The notes beneath the pieces were generated by a model that did no database searches, was not told the DNA's origin, and was given only the letters and a program-made list of their open reading frames with translations. Of a stretch of 64,000 nucleotides of DNA, positions 26,249 to 34,279 are shown piece by piece. Every line of letters begins with the position of its first letter. The first letter of the stretch is position 1. The position numbers were made by a program, and so were the translations under genes. The stretch spans positions 1,852,082-1,916,081 of the forward strand of contig NZ_JDTH01000002.1 of the NCBI RefSeq assembly GCF_000710615.1, written 5' to 3'. Source of the stretch: Haladaptatus cibarius D43 (GTDB lineage: Archaea; Halobacteriota; Halobacteria; Halobacteriales; Haladaptataceae).

Positions 26249-26584
26249 TCAAATCGGGGCACCGAGAGAGAATCCACCGACGCTGAGGAACACCTCCAAT
26301 CCGTACACCGTCACCGCGAGTTTCCATCGCCACAGACCGTAAACAATGACGAACTGGAGAGCGGCCACGAACAGAGTGAACCCGCCGAGTACTGTAGCGA
26401 AAAGGCCGCCGTCGAGAAGCCAGTATCCTAACACCGCCTGCAAGAAACCGCTCACGAGCACGAGTCCGCAGACGAGTGTAATGCCCCGCGGTCTGGTCGT
26501 GACGGTATCGCTCAGTCGTCGATAACAGTCCCGACAGTAAATCGAATCGGAGCCAACATCGACGCCGCAGTTTGGACAGTAAAT
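26249..26584 (-). CDS. Zinc-ribbon membrane protein with a possible ATT start
   Basis: The frame from 26584 reads a zinc ribbon YCPNCGVDVGSDSIYCRDC and then three hydrophobic segments, about 111 residues. There is no ATG, GTG or TTG in frame before the ribbon. The codon exactly where homologous ribbons have Met (xYCPNCG) is ATT (26584-26582). An out-of-frame ATG lies 5 bases upstream of it. A TATA-like TTTATAT at 26604-26610 fits a leaderless transcript near the ATT. A recent small indel at the start is the main alternative; starting at the in-frame GTG 26461 would delete the ribbon. Confidence 0.6.
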   Translation of the reverse strand: MYCPNCGVDVGSDSIYCRDCYRRLSDTVTTRPRGITLVCGLVLVSGFLQAVLGYWLLDGGLFATVLGGFTLFVAALQFVIVYGLWRWKLAVTVYGLEVFLSVGGFSLGAPI

Positions 26585-26629
26585 GACATATATATTTTGT
26601 AAGATATAAAATCTATTTCGGCCACGCGG

Positions 26630-27823
26630 CTACGCGAGCGCCGTTTCCAACACGTCCGTCACCCTGTCCGAGTGCTGAATCAACAGCGTTCCGAGAATGC
26701 TCATAATGAGCACGTAGCCGACGGTAAACGCGGGAATCAGGTCACCGAGCGCACCGGTTCCGACGCTTATGGCGAGCGTCGATAAGACCAGCGAGAACTC
26801 GCCGCGGGGAACCATTCCGAACCCGACGCGGAACGAGCGCGTTCTGTCGAGTCCGTAGAAACGCCCCGAAACGGTTCCGCTGACGAACTTGCCGACGGTC
26901 GTAACGACCACCGCAACACCCAACAGGAGGAGGATATCCGCCAGCAGGGTGATGTCCGTGGCCAAGCCGATGGAAAAAAAGAAGATGGCGGCGAACAGGT
27001 CACGAACCGGCGAAAGCACTTGTTCGATTCGGTGGACGTGGTCGGTTTGACTGAACATCGTCCCGACGAAGAAGGCGGCGACTGCCTCGCTGACGCCCAG
27101 TGCCAAGGCGGTTCCGGCGATGAGGACGGTGACGCCGGTCACGCGAAGAAGAAACAGTTCGTTCGATTCGGTTTCGAACAGTCGTTCGATGTACTCCGAA
27201 CCGTACCACGCAACCGCGACGAGGACGACGAGGAAGGCCACCGATACACCGATGGATAGTGCGGCGTCAGTCGGACTTCCCTCGCCCAGTGCGACCGCCG
27301 ACAGCAGGGCCAGATACACCGCGATGAAGATGTCCTCGAAGACGAGCGTTCCGAGAATCGGTTCGCTTTCCGCGTTCGCAATCCAGCCTTGGTCAATGAG
27401 CGACTTCGTTATCACGGCGCTGGAGGAAATGTAGACGATTCCAGCGAGGAAAAAGGATTCGAGCCACGAGAAGCCGAACAGGACACCGAGTCCCAGCCCG
27501 AGAAGGAAGTTGATTCCGAGGTCTACGAAGCCGATTTTGACCAGTCGGTCGCGGTTCGAAACGAGTTGCTGAAGGCTGAACTCCAAGCCGAGGAAAAAGA
27601 GGAGGAAGACGATACCGAGTTCGGCGAGAAGGTCGATGAACTCGCCGGTTTGGACGAGTTGCAGCGAGATGCCGCCGATGGCTGTCGGTTCGTTGGGACC
27701 GACGAGGATGCCGACGATGATGTAGGCGGGGATGACGGAGAGGCTAATACGGGATGCGAGCGCCCCGATGAGCGCTATAGCCGTCACTGCAATTCCGAAC
27801 TGAACGAGGAGCGGGTCTGCCAT
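26630..27823 (-). CDS. Cation/proton antiporter (KhtU/KefB type)
   Basis: A 397-residue monovalent cation:proton antiporter-2 family membrane protein with about 12-13 hydrophobic segments. Conserved blocks are AYIIVGILVGP, ELGIVFLLFFLGLEFSL and the late GMVPRGEFSLVLS. It lacks the C-terminal RCK domain of KefB; the regulatory subunit is a separate gene 7 bp upstream. The start is ATG 27823, just after the TGA of that gene. The pair probably exports K+ (or Na+) in exchange for H+ and so takes part in ionic or pH homeostasis. Confidence 0.88.
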   Translation of the reverse strand: MADPLLVQFGIAVTAIALIGALASRISLSVIPAYIIVGILVGPNEPTAIGGISLQLVQTGEFIDLLAELGIVFLLFFLGLEFSLQQLVSNRDRLVKIGFVDLGINFLLGLGLGVLFGFSWLESFFLAGIVYISSSAVITKSLIDQGWIANAESEPILGTLVFEDIFIAVYLALLSAVALGEGSPTDAALSIGVSVAFLVVLVAVAWYGSEYIERLFETESNELFLLRVTGVTVLIAGTALALGVSEAVAAFFVGTMFSQTDHVHRIEQVLSPVRDLFAAIFFFSIGLATDITLLADILLLLGVAVVVTTVGKFVSGTVSGRFYGLDRTRSFRVGFGMVPRGEFSLVLSTLAISVGTGALGDLIPAFTVGYVLIMSILGTLLIQHSDRVTDVLETALA

Positions 27824-27830
27824 CGGTTGT

Positions 27831-28325
27831 TCAGTTGCCCTCGTCGTCGGCGGTGAGCAAGTCCGAGAGTTCCGCCTGTTCCTCGCGGGTTCCGATGGCG
27901 ACGAGGATGTCGCCCGAGTCGATGCCCGTATCCGGACTTGGGTTCGAAATCGTCTCCTCGCCGCGCTGAATTGCGATGATGGAGACACCGGTTTGCTGTC
28001 TGATTTCCGCCTGTTGAAGGGTTTGGTCAACCAGCGGGGAACCGTCTTTGACCTCCACCCATTCGATGATGGACTCCCCGAGCGGAACGTTCAAATCGTC
28101 CATCTCGACCGGTTGGAAGTAGGCTCCTTCGAGGATAGAGCCGAGCTGACGGGCTTTCTTGCCCGTCAGCGAGGCGAGTTTGACGCTGTCCTCGTTCGGC
28201 GACGGACGCCGATACAGTTCGCGTTTTCCATCGTGGTGGATGATGACGACGAGTCGCTCCTCGCCGTCGAGTTCGAGTTCGAACTTGTGGCCGACGCCGG
28301 GGATTTCCGATTCGTAGACAGTCAT
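27831..28325 (-). CDS. Antiporter regulatory subunit (KhtT-like, RCK_C/TrkA-C domain)
   Basis: A 164-residue cytoplasmic protein. The N-terminal half (ESEIPGVGHKFELEL) is the KhtT-like domain. The C-terminal half is an RCK_C domain (PLGESIIEWVEVKDGSPLVDQTL ... GVSIIAIQRGEE ... GDILVAIGTREE). In KhtTU this subunit gates the antiporter in response to nucleotides such as c-di-AMP or NAD-type ligands. It is directly upstream of the antiporter gene, with 7 bases between, which supports a two-gene operon. Confidence 0.85.
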   Translation of the reverse strand: MTVYESEIPGVGHKFELELDGEERLVVIIHHDGKRELYRRPSPNEDSVKLASLTGKKARQLGSILEGAYFQPVEMDDLNVPLGESIIEWVEVKDGSPLVDQTLQQAEIRQQTGVSIIAIQRGEETISNPSPDTGIDSGDILVAIGTREEQAELSDLLTADDEGN

Positions 28326-28385
28326 AGTGGAAAGGGAGTTGGAAAAGGCATAAACGTCACGCTAAAAATCACGGTGGGCGATGGA

Positions 28386-28667
28386 TTACGTCACTCGAAA
28401 TTCGAAGAGTGCGTCTCGAATTTCCTCCCCTTTGGACACTTTGTGGAGATACACCGGTAGTCGCGGAGCGGTTCTGTAGCGGAGCCTAGCCTTCGTCTCA
28501 TTCTCCTCGTCGGAGTGATGGAGGGTGGCTACGACAAATCCGGTAGCGGTTCGGAACTCGATGGCTCCGTCGCGCCGAACCACACGAAGGTCGTCGAGTC
28601 GATGCCGAACCAAATCGGTAGCTTCCTCGGGCGAAATTCGGAGGTCAAGACGCTCGAAACTACTCAT
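28386..28667 (-). CDS. Hypothetical protein
   Basis: A 93-residue acidic/basic mixed protein (SPEEATDLVRHRLDDLRVVRRDG, ending KGEEIRDALFEFRVT) without cysteines, membrane segments or recognised domain. Haloarchaeal codon use and composition support coding. It is 60 bp upstream of the KhtT-like gene on the same strand, so it may be its co-transcribed neighbour. Confidence 0.6.
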   Translation of the reverse strand: MSSFERLDLRISPEEATDLVRHRLDDLRVVRRDGAIEFRTATGFVVATLHHSDEENETKARLRYRTAPRLPVYLHKVSKGEEIRDALFEFRVT

Positions 28668-28736
28668 TCCAATGGTAGTGATTCGAATACGGGACGGGTA
28701 ACCCTTTCGCCGAAAATAAAAACAGGCCGATTTTGG

Positions 28737-29693
28737 TTAACAGAAGTTCTGCGTCGCGTACACCTGTCCGTCTTCTGTGACGTAGATGCCAATTCCTTCG
28801 TTCTGCCACGAATCGGTGAGAATGTTCTCGCGGTGGCCCTGCGAGTTCATCCACTGGTCGACGATACCGCGAGCGAGTTCGCGTTCCGTGGTGTAGCGAA
28901 CCGTTTCGTCGCCGCTGTTAATCGGCGTGTCGTACCACGTCTGGGCGATATTTTCGCCGCCCGTGAGGTACGAACCGTCACCAGTCGATGCTTGACAGAT
29001 GTAGCCTGCTTGCTCGTAGCGGTCGGCGAAGTTCTCGCCCTCGGGAGAGGTGTGCGAGAAGTAGTTTCGAGTCGCCATGTCCTCGCTGTGTCCGCGCGCG
29101 ATGTCGCGGAGTTCGGTGTCGAACGAGATGGCGTTGAGGCCACGTTCCGTGCGCTCTTCGTTGACGAACTGGTGGACGTACCGCTCGACTTCGCTCCGGT
29201 CGAAGCCGTCCGATTCGTCTGGCGTCGTCGTTGGCTCAGTCGTAGTGGTTTCAGGCGATTCCGTGGTGGTTGTTTCTGGAGTCGTGGTAGATTCCGGCTG
29301 GGTCGTCGTGTCCGGTGTTTCCGTAGTAGTCGTCTCGTCCGGGGTCGAAGCCGTCGTTTCGGGCGGTTCGGTCGTCGGCTGTTCCGGTTCCGGAGTCGTC
29401 GGTCGGTCAGCATCGTCTTCACCTCCGGACAGGATTGATTGAAGGAAGTGCCAGAAATCACCGTTCAGTTCGCCGTCTTCGAGTGCGTTCTGTACGGCAG
29501 AAATCGCGCGTTCCCATCCATCCACCTCGGCGGCGTCAGTCGCGTCGGTCGAATCGGTTTCGTTTGCAGTCGAATCGTGGTCGCTTTCCGACATCGTCGA
29601 TTCGGACGAAACCGCACCGACGGCGACCGTACTGGTTAGAACGAGGATTGCGAGGGCCAGCGAAAGAGCGACCGAGAGGGGTTTCCGTCTCAT
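28737..29693 (-). CDS. Secreted CAP (SCP/PR1) domain protein
   Basis: A 318-residue exoprotein: N-terminal signal or membrane helix (SVALSLALAILVLTSTVAVG), an acidic Ser/Thr segment, then about 60 residues of Thr/Pro/Glu-rich linker with repeated TTTxPETTT units. The C-terminal CAP domain of about 140 residues has HSEDMATRNYFSHTSPEG, GENIAQTW and GHRENILTDSWQNEGIGIY, including the two His and two acidic residues of the CAP cavity. The linker may be O-glycosylated. CAP proteins in prokaryotes are extracellular; the activity is not established. Confidence 0.88.
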   Translation of the reverse strand: MRRKPLSVALSLALAILVLTSTVAVGAVSSESTMSESDHDSTANETDSTDATDAAEVDGWERAISAVQNALEDGELNGDFWHFLQSILSGGEDDADRPTTPEPEQPTTEPPETTASTPDETTTTETPDTTTQPESTTTPETTTTESPETTTTEPTTTPDESDGFDRSEVERYVHQFVNEERTERGLNAISFDTELRDIARGHSEDMATRNYFSHTSPEGENFADRYEQAGYICQASTGDGSYLTGGENIAQTWYDTPINSGDETVRYTTERELARGIVDQWMNSQGHRENILTDSWQNEGIGIYVTEDGQVYATQNFC

Positions 29694-30013
29694 GCCGTCC
29701 TCGCTGGTCGGGTGGTCGTCTGTCGATACTCATCGCGGCAGTCGGTCGATAGTTGTGACTGCCGGTCGTCGTGGGGGCTAGCGTGCCATGCCATCGCGGA
29801 TAGGTGTCCCTACCATGGGAACATAATTTTTTGCATAATTAGCCATTGATTATGGATTTCTAATGAAATTCGCACGAGATATTAGTAAACGAAATTTGTT
29901 GGTTGGTGAGATGACAAAATCATCAAATCAGAGAGAAATAGATACGGGGGCAAAGGTAATATCAGTTAAAGGATATTTCCACGGCACCCTGCAAAGAATA
30001 CGTTCGTTATTTG
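29694..30013. other. 320-bp intergenic region, no gene supported
   Basis: The half next to the CAP gene is GC-rich and the part at 29825-30000 is AT-rich. A plus-strand frame from ATG 29863 is open, but most of it lies antisense to the nuclease gene and shows no protein-like pattern beyond about 40 codons. I see no clear promoter pair or repeat here. Confidence 0.4.
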
Positions 30014-30901
30014 TTAGTACGCGCGACTCGTTACCCGACTTCCCGAATCGGTGTCGAGCAAAACGGTATCACCGTCGTTGTTCCAGACGGCGGAACCGCG
30101 GTTCCAGTACACGTCACTGCTCGAATCCGAACCGCTGCCGGTGTGGAGCATCACAGTTTCACCGGGGGCGAGCGACGTTCCCGAAAAGGTGTACGACTGG
30201 CCCACTGCGTCCGAAATCGTCCATCCCGAGAGCGAAATCGTGCTGGAACCGGTGTTTTCGAGGATCACGTACTCGTCGTTCAGGTTGTCGTTGTCGTTCC
30301 CCGAAGCATCGGCGTGAATCGTCTCGATGTCTACGTCACCCGCACCGCCAGCGTCGCGGCACCGCCACAAGTCCCTGCGTTCGCTTTGGGCGCTCGATTC
30401 GGCGCTGTAGTAGCTATCGCTCTTGGAAAACGTCGAATCGTACACCCGCGCCCGCCCGGAGTCGATGAGTTTGTAGTTGTAATCTTCACCGCCGTGGTAG
30501 ACGTAGGCCAGCAGTCGCCCGTAGTAGCCGCGTTTGTCGGATTCGGAATCGAACTTCAGGGTGACCTGCTTGCCTTCGAGTTCGCGGGTCATGAACGCCG
30601 TGGCGTCTTCACCCTCGTCGGCGAGACAGTTCTCACCGGCGCTGTTGGTCGGAAGGCCTTCGAACTCGTCGGGCGTGTTCGCGCTGTGCGTTTCGGGCGT
30701 ATCGACGCCGAGCAATCGGACGGTTTCCGTCGTTCCATCGGAATAGCGAACGTCCAACGTATCGCCGTCCACGACATCGGTGACAGTGACTCGGTCGCTG
30801 TCGGTGATGTACCCATTAGCAGGAACGACAGCAATCGCACCAGCGATACCACTAAGAACCAGTGTGAAAACGAGCGTGACGACTGCACCATAGTTTTTAA
30901 T
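30014..30901 (-). CDS. Secreted thermonuclease (SNase) with lamin-tail-like domain, possible ATT start
   Basis: The frame reads a signal segment (AVVTLVFTLVLSGIAGAIAV), the SNase core VTVTDVVDGDTLDVRYSDG ... VRLLGVDTPE with the expected metal and catalytic Asp/Arg/Glu, GRLLAYVY with the second Arg, and a C-terminal lamin-tail-like beta domain (EYVILENTGSSTISLSGWTISD). Only a GTG at 30772 inside the core can serve as a normal start. The frame is open back to 30904 and begins ATT AAA AAC TAT (30901 on), which would give an ideal MKNYGAVV signal start. The ATG at 30891 is out of frame. With ATT the protein has 295 residues. A start-region frameshift is the alternative. Confidence 0.75.
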   Translation of the reverse strand: MKNYGAVVTLVFTLVLSGIAGAIAVVPANGYITDSDRVTVTDVVDGDTLDVRYSDGTTETVRLLGVDTPETHSANTPDEFEGLPTNSAGENCLADEGEDATAFMTRELEGKQVTLKFDSESDKRGYYGRLLAYVYHGGEDYNYKLIDSGRARVYDSTFSKSDSYYSAESSAQSERRDLWRCRDAGGAGDVDIETIHADASGNDNDNLNDEYVILENTGSSTISLSGWTISDAVGQSYTFSGTSLAPGETVMLHTGSGSDSSSDVYWNRGSAVWNNDGDTVLLDTDSGSRVTSRAY

Positions 30902-31091
30902 TTTTTATATTACAAAATTAACCTTGTTTCTATTAGTATTTTATATAGTCAGGTCACAGACACACATACTGATATAAATTCGTGTGTTTCGGATAGAATC
31001 CGGAGAAAGCGAGTTGTCATTTCAAATAATTCTGTGCATCTGTTTCGTTATCCGGTACAATCAAATAATTAACCGGTGTATCGTATCGGAT

Positions 31092-31286
31092 ATGAGCGAC
31101 GACCGAATCATCCGACGATTAAACGTCGTCATCGTTCTCCTTTCGGTCATCGCAGTGTTGCTGGCGATGCCGTATTTCCTCTTCGTTATCGAAAATCTGA
31201 CAAGACTGTTTCAGGCCGTCGCCGCCGCGCTCGGAACCATCGGCATCTTCGCTCTCGTTCAAAGATATTGGACAGTTCGGGATTGA
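31092..31286 (+). CDS. Small two-helix membrane protein
   Basis: ATG 31092 to TGA 31286 encodes 64 residues: a short charged N-terminus (MSDDRIIRRLN), two hydrophobic segments (VVIVLLSVIAVLLAMPYFLF and AAALGTIGIFALV) and a basic end. The frame is open further upstream in AT-rich DNA that is not protein-like. It lies 50 bp or so before the valS promoter. Function is unknown. Confidence 0.6.
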   Translation: MSDDRIIRRLNVVIVLLSVIAVLLAMPYFLFVIENLTRLFQAVAAALGTIGIFALVQRYWTVRD

Positions 31287-31307
31287 TTCGAACGCCATCG
31301 GACGGGA

Positions 31308-31316
31308 ACCTTTATC
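31308..31316 (+). promoter_or_regulatory. Predicted valS promoter (TATA box)
   Basis: ACCTTTATC-type element with TTTATC at 31311-31316. Archaeal spacing places the transcription start at about 31338-31342, immediately before a 10-codon ORF and about 100 nt upstream of valS. No TATA-like element is seen 25-30 bp before the valS ATG itself. Confidence 0.5.
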
Positions 31317-31341
31317 AGCGACGACGCGCACAGTCACAGGT

Positions 31342-31374
31342 ATGAGCGCGATGGTGTCGGTAGTACGTCTATAG
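31342..31374 (+). CDS. Val-rich leader mini-ORF upstream of valS
   Basis: ATG 31342 to TAG 31374 encodes MSAMVSVVRL, with three Val codons in ten (GTG, GTA, GTA). GTA is an uncommon Val codon in this GC-rich genome. It sits at the predicted 5' end of the valyl-tRNA synthetase mRNA, which is unusual because most haloarchaeal mRNAs are leaderless. The position and content fit a leader peptide whose translation senses charged tRNA-Val. No strong terminator-like structure is visible between it and valS, so the mechanism is open and chance is possible. Confidence 0.4.
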   Translation: MSAMVSVVRL

Positions 31375-31437
31375 TGCAGACGATAAGCCGGTCGTGTTTC
31401 TCACCGAATCACCAGACAGCGACAGGAATTTGTATCC

Positions 31438-34056
31438 ATGAGCGACGTTCCAAACGACTACGAACCCGAGCGTATAGAACCAAAATGGCGGAAAGAGTGG
31501 CAAGGCTCCGATGTATACACCCCCGACGGTGATTTGGAGTACGTCATCGACACGCCACCACCGTATCCGACCGGAAACCTCCACATCGGACACGGACTCC
31601 AGTGGAGTTACATCGACTTCGCGGCGCGCTATCACCGCCTTCAGGGCGAACAAGTGCTGTTTCCGCAGGGATGGGACTGTCACGGACTGCCGACAGAAGT
31701 GAAGGTCGAGGAGAACCACGACATTCACCGAACCGACGTTTCCCGGGAGAAGTTCCGCAATCTCTGTATCGAACACACCGAGGAACAGATCGACTCGATG
31801 AAGGAGACGATGAACGAACTCGGCTTCTCAATCGACTGGAACGCGGAGTTCCGGACGATGGACGAGGAGTACTGGGCGAAAACCCAGCAGTCGTTCATCG
31901 AGATGGAAGAGTACGTCTACCGCGACGAACACCCCGTTAACTGGTGTCCTCGCTGTGAGACGGCCATCGCGGACGCGGAAGTCGAGAAGGAAGATCGGAC
32001 GGGAACGCTCTACTACGTCACCTTCGACGGCGTGGACAACGACGATATAGAAATCGCAACCACCCGCCCCGAACTGCTCTCGGCCTGTGTCGGTATGGCG
32101 GTTGACTCCGACGACGAACGCTACGCCGACCGAATCGGTGAGACGTTCGAAGTGCCACTGTTCGGGCAGGAAGTCGAACTCATCGCCGACGACGACGTTG
32201 ACGGCGACTTCGGAACCGGCGCGGTGATGATTTGTACGTTCGGCGACAAACAGGACGTGGACTGGTGGGCGGAGCACGATTTGGACTTGCGCCCGGTGTT
32301 CACCGAGGACGGTTACCTGAACGAACTCGCGGGCGAGTTTGAGGGCCTGACCATCAGCGAGGCGAAAGAGGAAATAGCCGAAACGCTGGACGAGGAGGGC
32401 TACCTCAACGACTCCGAACCGACCGAACAGGCGGTCGGTGCCTGCTGGCGCTGTGATACGCCAATCGAGATTCTGTCGAAAGAACAGTGGTTCGTCAAGG
32501 TGCAGTCGGACGAAATTATGGAAAAGGCGGAGAAAGTCGAGTGGATTCCCGACCACATGCACGCGCGCCTCGAAGAGTGGGCAGAGGGCATGGACTGGGA
32601 TTGGGTTATCTCCCGCCAGCGCGTGTTCGCCACGCCGATTCCGGCATGGGAATGCGAAGACTGTGGCCACTGGCATCTTGCAGACACGGACGAACTACCA
32701 GTTGACCCGACCGAAACCGGCCCGGCAGTCGGCGACTGTCCGGAATGTGGCGCGGACTCGTGGACTGGCGAAACCGACGTGATGGACACGTGGATGGATT
32801 CGTCTATCACGCCGCTTCACATCAGCGGGTGGCCCGACGACCTCGAACTGGACGAGTTCGAACCCGTCTCGCTCCGCCCGCAGGGACACGACATCATCCG
32901 GACGTGGGCGTTCTACACGCTCCTGCGCGTCGGCGAGTTGACGGACGAGCGTCCGTGGGACACCGCTCTCATCAACGGCATGGTGTTCGGCCCGGACGGC
33001 AACAAGATGAGCAAGTCCCGGGGCAACGTCGTCACGCCGAGGGAAGCCATCGACGAGTACGGTGCCGACTCGCTCCGGCAGGCATTGGTTCTCGGCGGGC
33101 AGCCCGGAAGCGACGTTCAGTTCCAGCCGAAGGAGGCGACTTCCGCATCGCGCTTCCTCACGAAAATCTGGAACATCTTTCAGTTCTCGCGCAACCACTT
33201 CGACGAGAACACGCCCGAAATCAGCGACCCGGCCTACCGTGACGCAGACCGCTGGATTCTCTCGCGGTTGTCACAGACCGCCGACTCCGTCAGCGAGGAC
33301 ATGGAAGAGTACCGCTACGACAGCGCGCTCCGAACGCTCCGCGAGTTCGTCTGGAACGACCTCGCGGACGACTACCTCGAACTCGTCAAGGGTCGCCTGT
33401 ACGAAGGCCGTCCCGGCGAGCGAAACGCGGCGCGACACGCGCTGTACACGACGTTCTCATCCATCATCCGGATGCTCTCGCCGTTCTCGCCGTTCTTCGC
33501 CGAAGAGGTGTACAGCCACCTCCCCGGAACCGAGGAAAGCATCAGTCAGTCGCGCTGGCCGGACGTCGAAATGCACGACGAGGAAGCCGAACTGGCTGGC
33601 GAAATCATCGCCGAAACCGCGAGCGAGGTTCGGGCGTGGAAATCCGACGAGGGAATGGCGCTCAACGAAGAACTCGACCGCATCGAACTGTACAGCGATG
33701 CCGAGCGGAAACCGGACACCTACGACCTGAGCGAGGCCGTGAACGCCCCGGTGTATCTGGAAGCCGGCAGGCCGAACGTCGAACTCGCGCCGGTCGGCGT
33801 TTCGCCCGACCACTCCGCAATCGGGCCGAAGTTCCGCGACAAAGCGGGCGCAGTCGTCGGCGCGCTGGAATCGACCGACCCCGCCGAACTCAAAGCTCAG
33901 TTAGACACTCACGGCGAAATTACGCTGGCCGCCGCGGGCGAGGAAGTCACCCTCGACGGCGACTGGGTCGAAATCGAAGAGGAGTACCGCGCGGAAAGCG
34001 GCGAGGAAGTCGAAGTGCTCGAAACCGAGCACGCGACGGTTCTCGTCTTTCCCTGA
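31438..34056 (+). CDS. valS: Valyl-tRNA synthetase
   Basis: An 872-residue class I synthetase that charges tRNA-Val. The HIGH motif appears as HIGHG at residues 49-53 ([10 protein letters not shown]) and KMSKS at about 523-527 ([10 protein letters not shown]). The editing (CP1) domain lies between, with TTRPELL and the zinc-like knuckles CPRC, CEDCG and CPECG. The anticodon-binding domain follows ([21 protein letters not shown]). Length fits archaeal ValS, and the C-terminal coiled coil of bacterial enzymes is reduced. It is preceded by a leader of about 100 nt with a Val-rich mini-ORF. Confidence 0.96.
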   Translation: MSDVPNDYEPERIEPKWRKEWQGSDVYTPDGDLEYVIDTPPPYPTGNLHIGHGLQWSYIDFAARYHRLQGEQVLFPQGWDCHGLPTEVKVEENHDIHRTDVSREKFRNLCIEHTEEQIDSMKETMNELGFSIDWNAEFRTMDEEYWAKTQQSFIEMEEYVYRDEHPVNWCPRCETAIADAEVEKEDRTGTLYYVTFDGVDNDDIEIATTRPELLSACVGMAVDSDDERYADRIGETFEVPLFGQEVELIADDDVDGDFGTGAVMICTFGDKQDVDWWAEHDLDLRPVFTEDGYLNELAGEFEGLTISEAKEEIAETLDEEGYLNDSEPTEQAVGACWRCDTPIEILSKEQWFVKVQSDEIMEKAEKVEWIPDHMHARLEEWAEGMDWDWVISRQRVFATPIPAWECEDCGHWHLADTDELPVDPTETGPAVGDCPECGADSWTGETDVMDTWMDSSITPLHISGWPDDLELDEFEPVSLRPQGHDIIRTWAFYTLLRVGELTDERPWDTALINGMVFGPDGNKMSKSRGNVVTPREAIDEYGADSLRQALVLGGQPGSDVQFQPKEATSASRFLTKIWNIFQFSRNHFDENTPEISDPAYRDADRWILSRLSQTADSVSEDMEEYRYDSALRTLREFVWNDLADDYLELVKGRLYEGRPGERNAARHALYTTFSSIIRMLSPFSPFFAEEVYSHLPGTEESISQSRWPDVEMHDEEAELAGEIIAETASEVRAWKSDEGMALNEELDRIELYSDAERKPDTYDLSEAVNAPVYLEAGRPNVELAPVGVSPDHSAIGPKFRDKAGAVVGALESTDPAELKAQLDTHGEITLAAAGEEVTLDGDWVEIEEEYRAESGEEVEVLETEHATVLVFP

Positions 34057-34262
34057 AGTGTAAAGTCGAATCTCACGAGCTTTTCTCGGACGAAATTCGC
34101 CGGAAGGGATGCGAATCAGTTGGCGACAGTGCGCCACGACTAACGTACCTATCCAGAAGCATTGCAACCCGCCAATATCGTTAGTTGACGGGATTGGCGG
34201 ATGACGACACTGGTTAACAACAACGAATACGACAATAGCAGAATTTATTAACTAGAGCCCTA

Positions 34263-34275
34263 ATATTGTTAATAT
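34263..34275 (+). promoter_or_regulatory. Candidate metalloregulator operator before znuA
   Basis: The dyad ATATT-GTT-AATAT lies between the TATA-like TTTATTA (34244-34250) and ATG 34280, over the predicted transcription start. A second site, GTTAACAACAA, lies at 34213-34223, upstream of the TATA box. The position fits repression of a metal uptake operon when metal is abundant; the regulator is not in the window. Confidence 0.45.
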
Positions 34276-34279
34276 ACTA

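Noticed and set aside
29205-29420. Tandem DNA repeat or CRISPR-like array in the CAP gene
   Set aside because: The repetition comes from a Thr/Pro/Glu-rich protein linker; units are irregular and there are no spacers.
29863-30468. 201-codon plus-strand frame opposite the nuclease gene
   Set aside because: Most of it is antisense to the SNase and lamin-tail domains and is full of Arg/Ser typical of a shadow frame.
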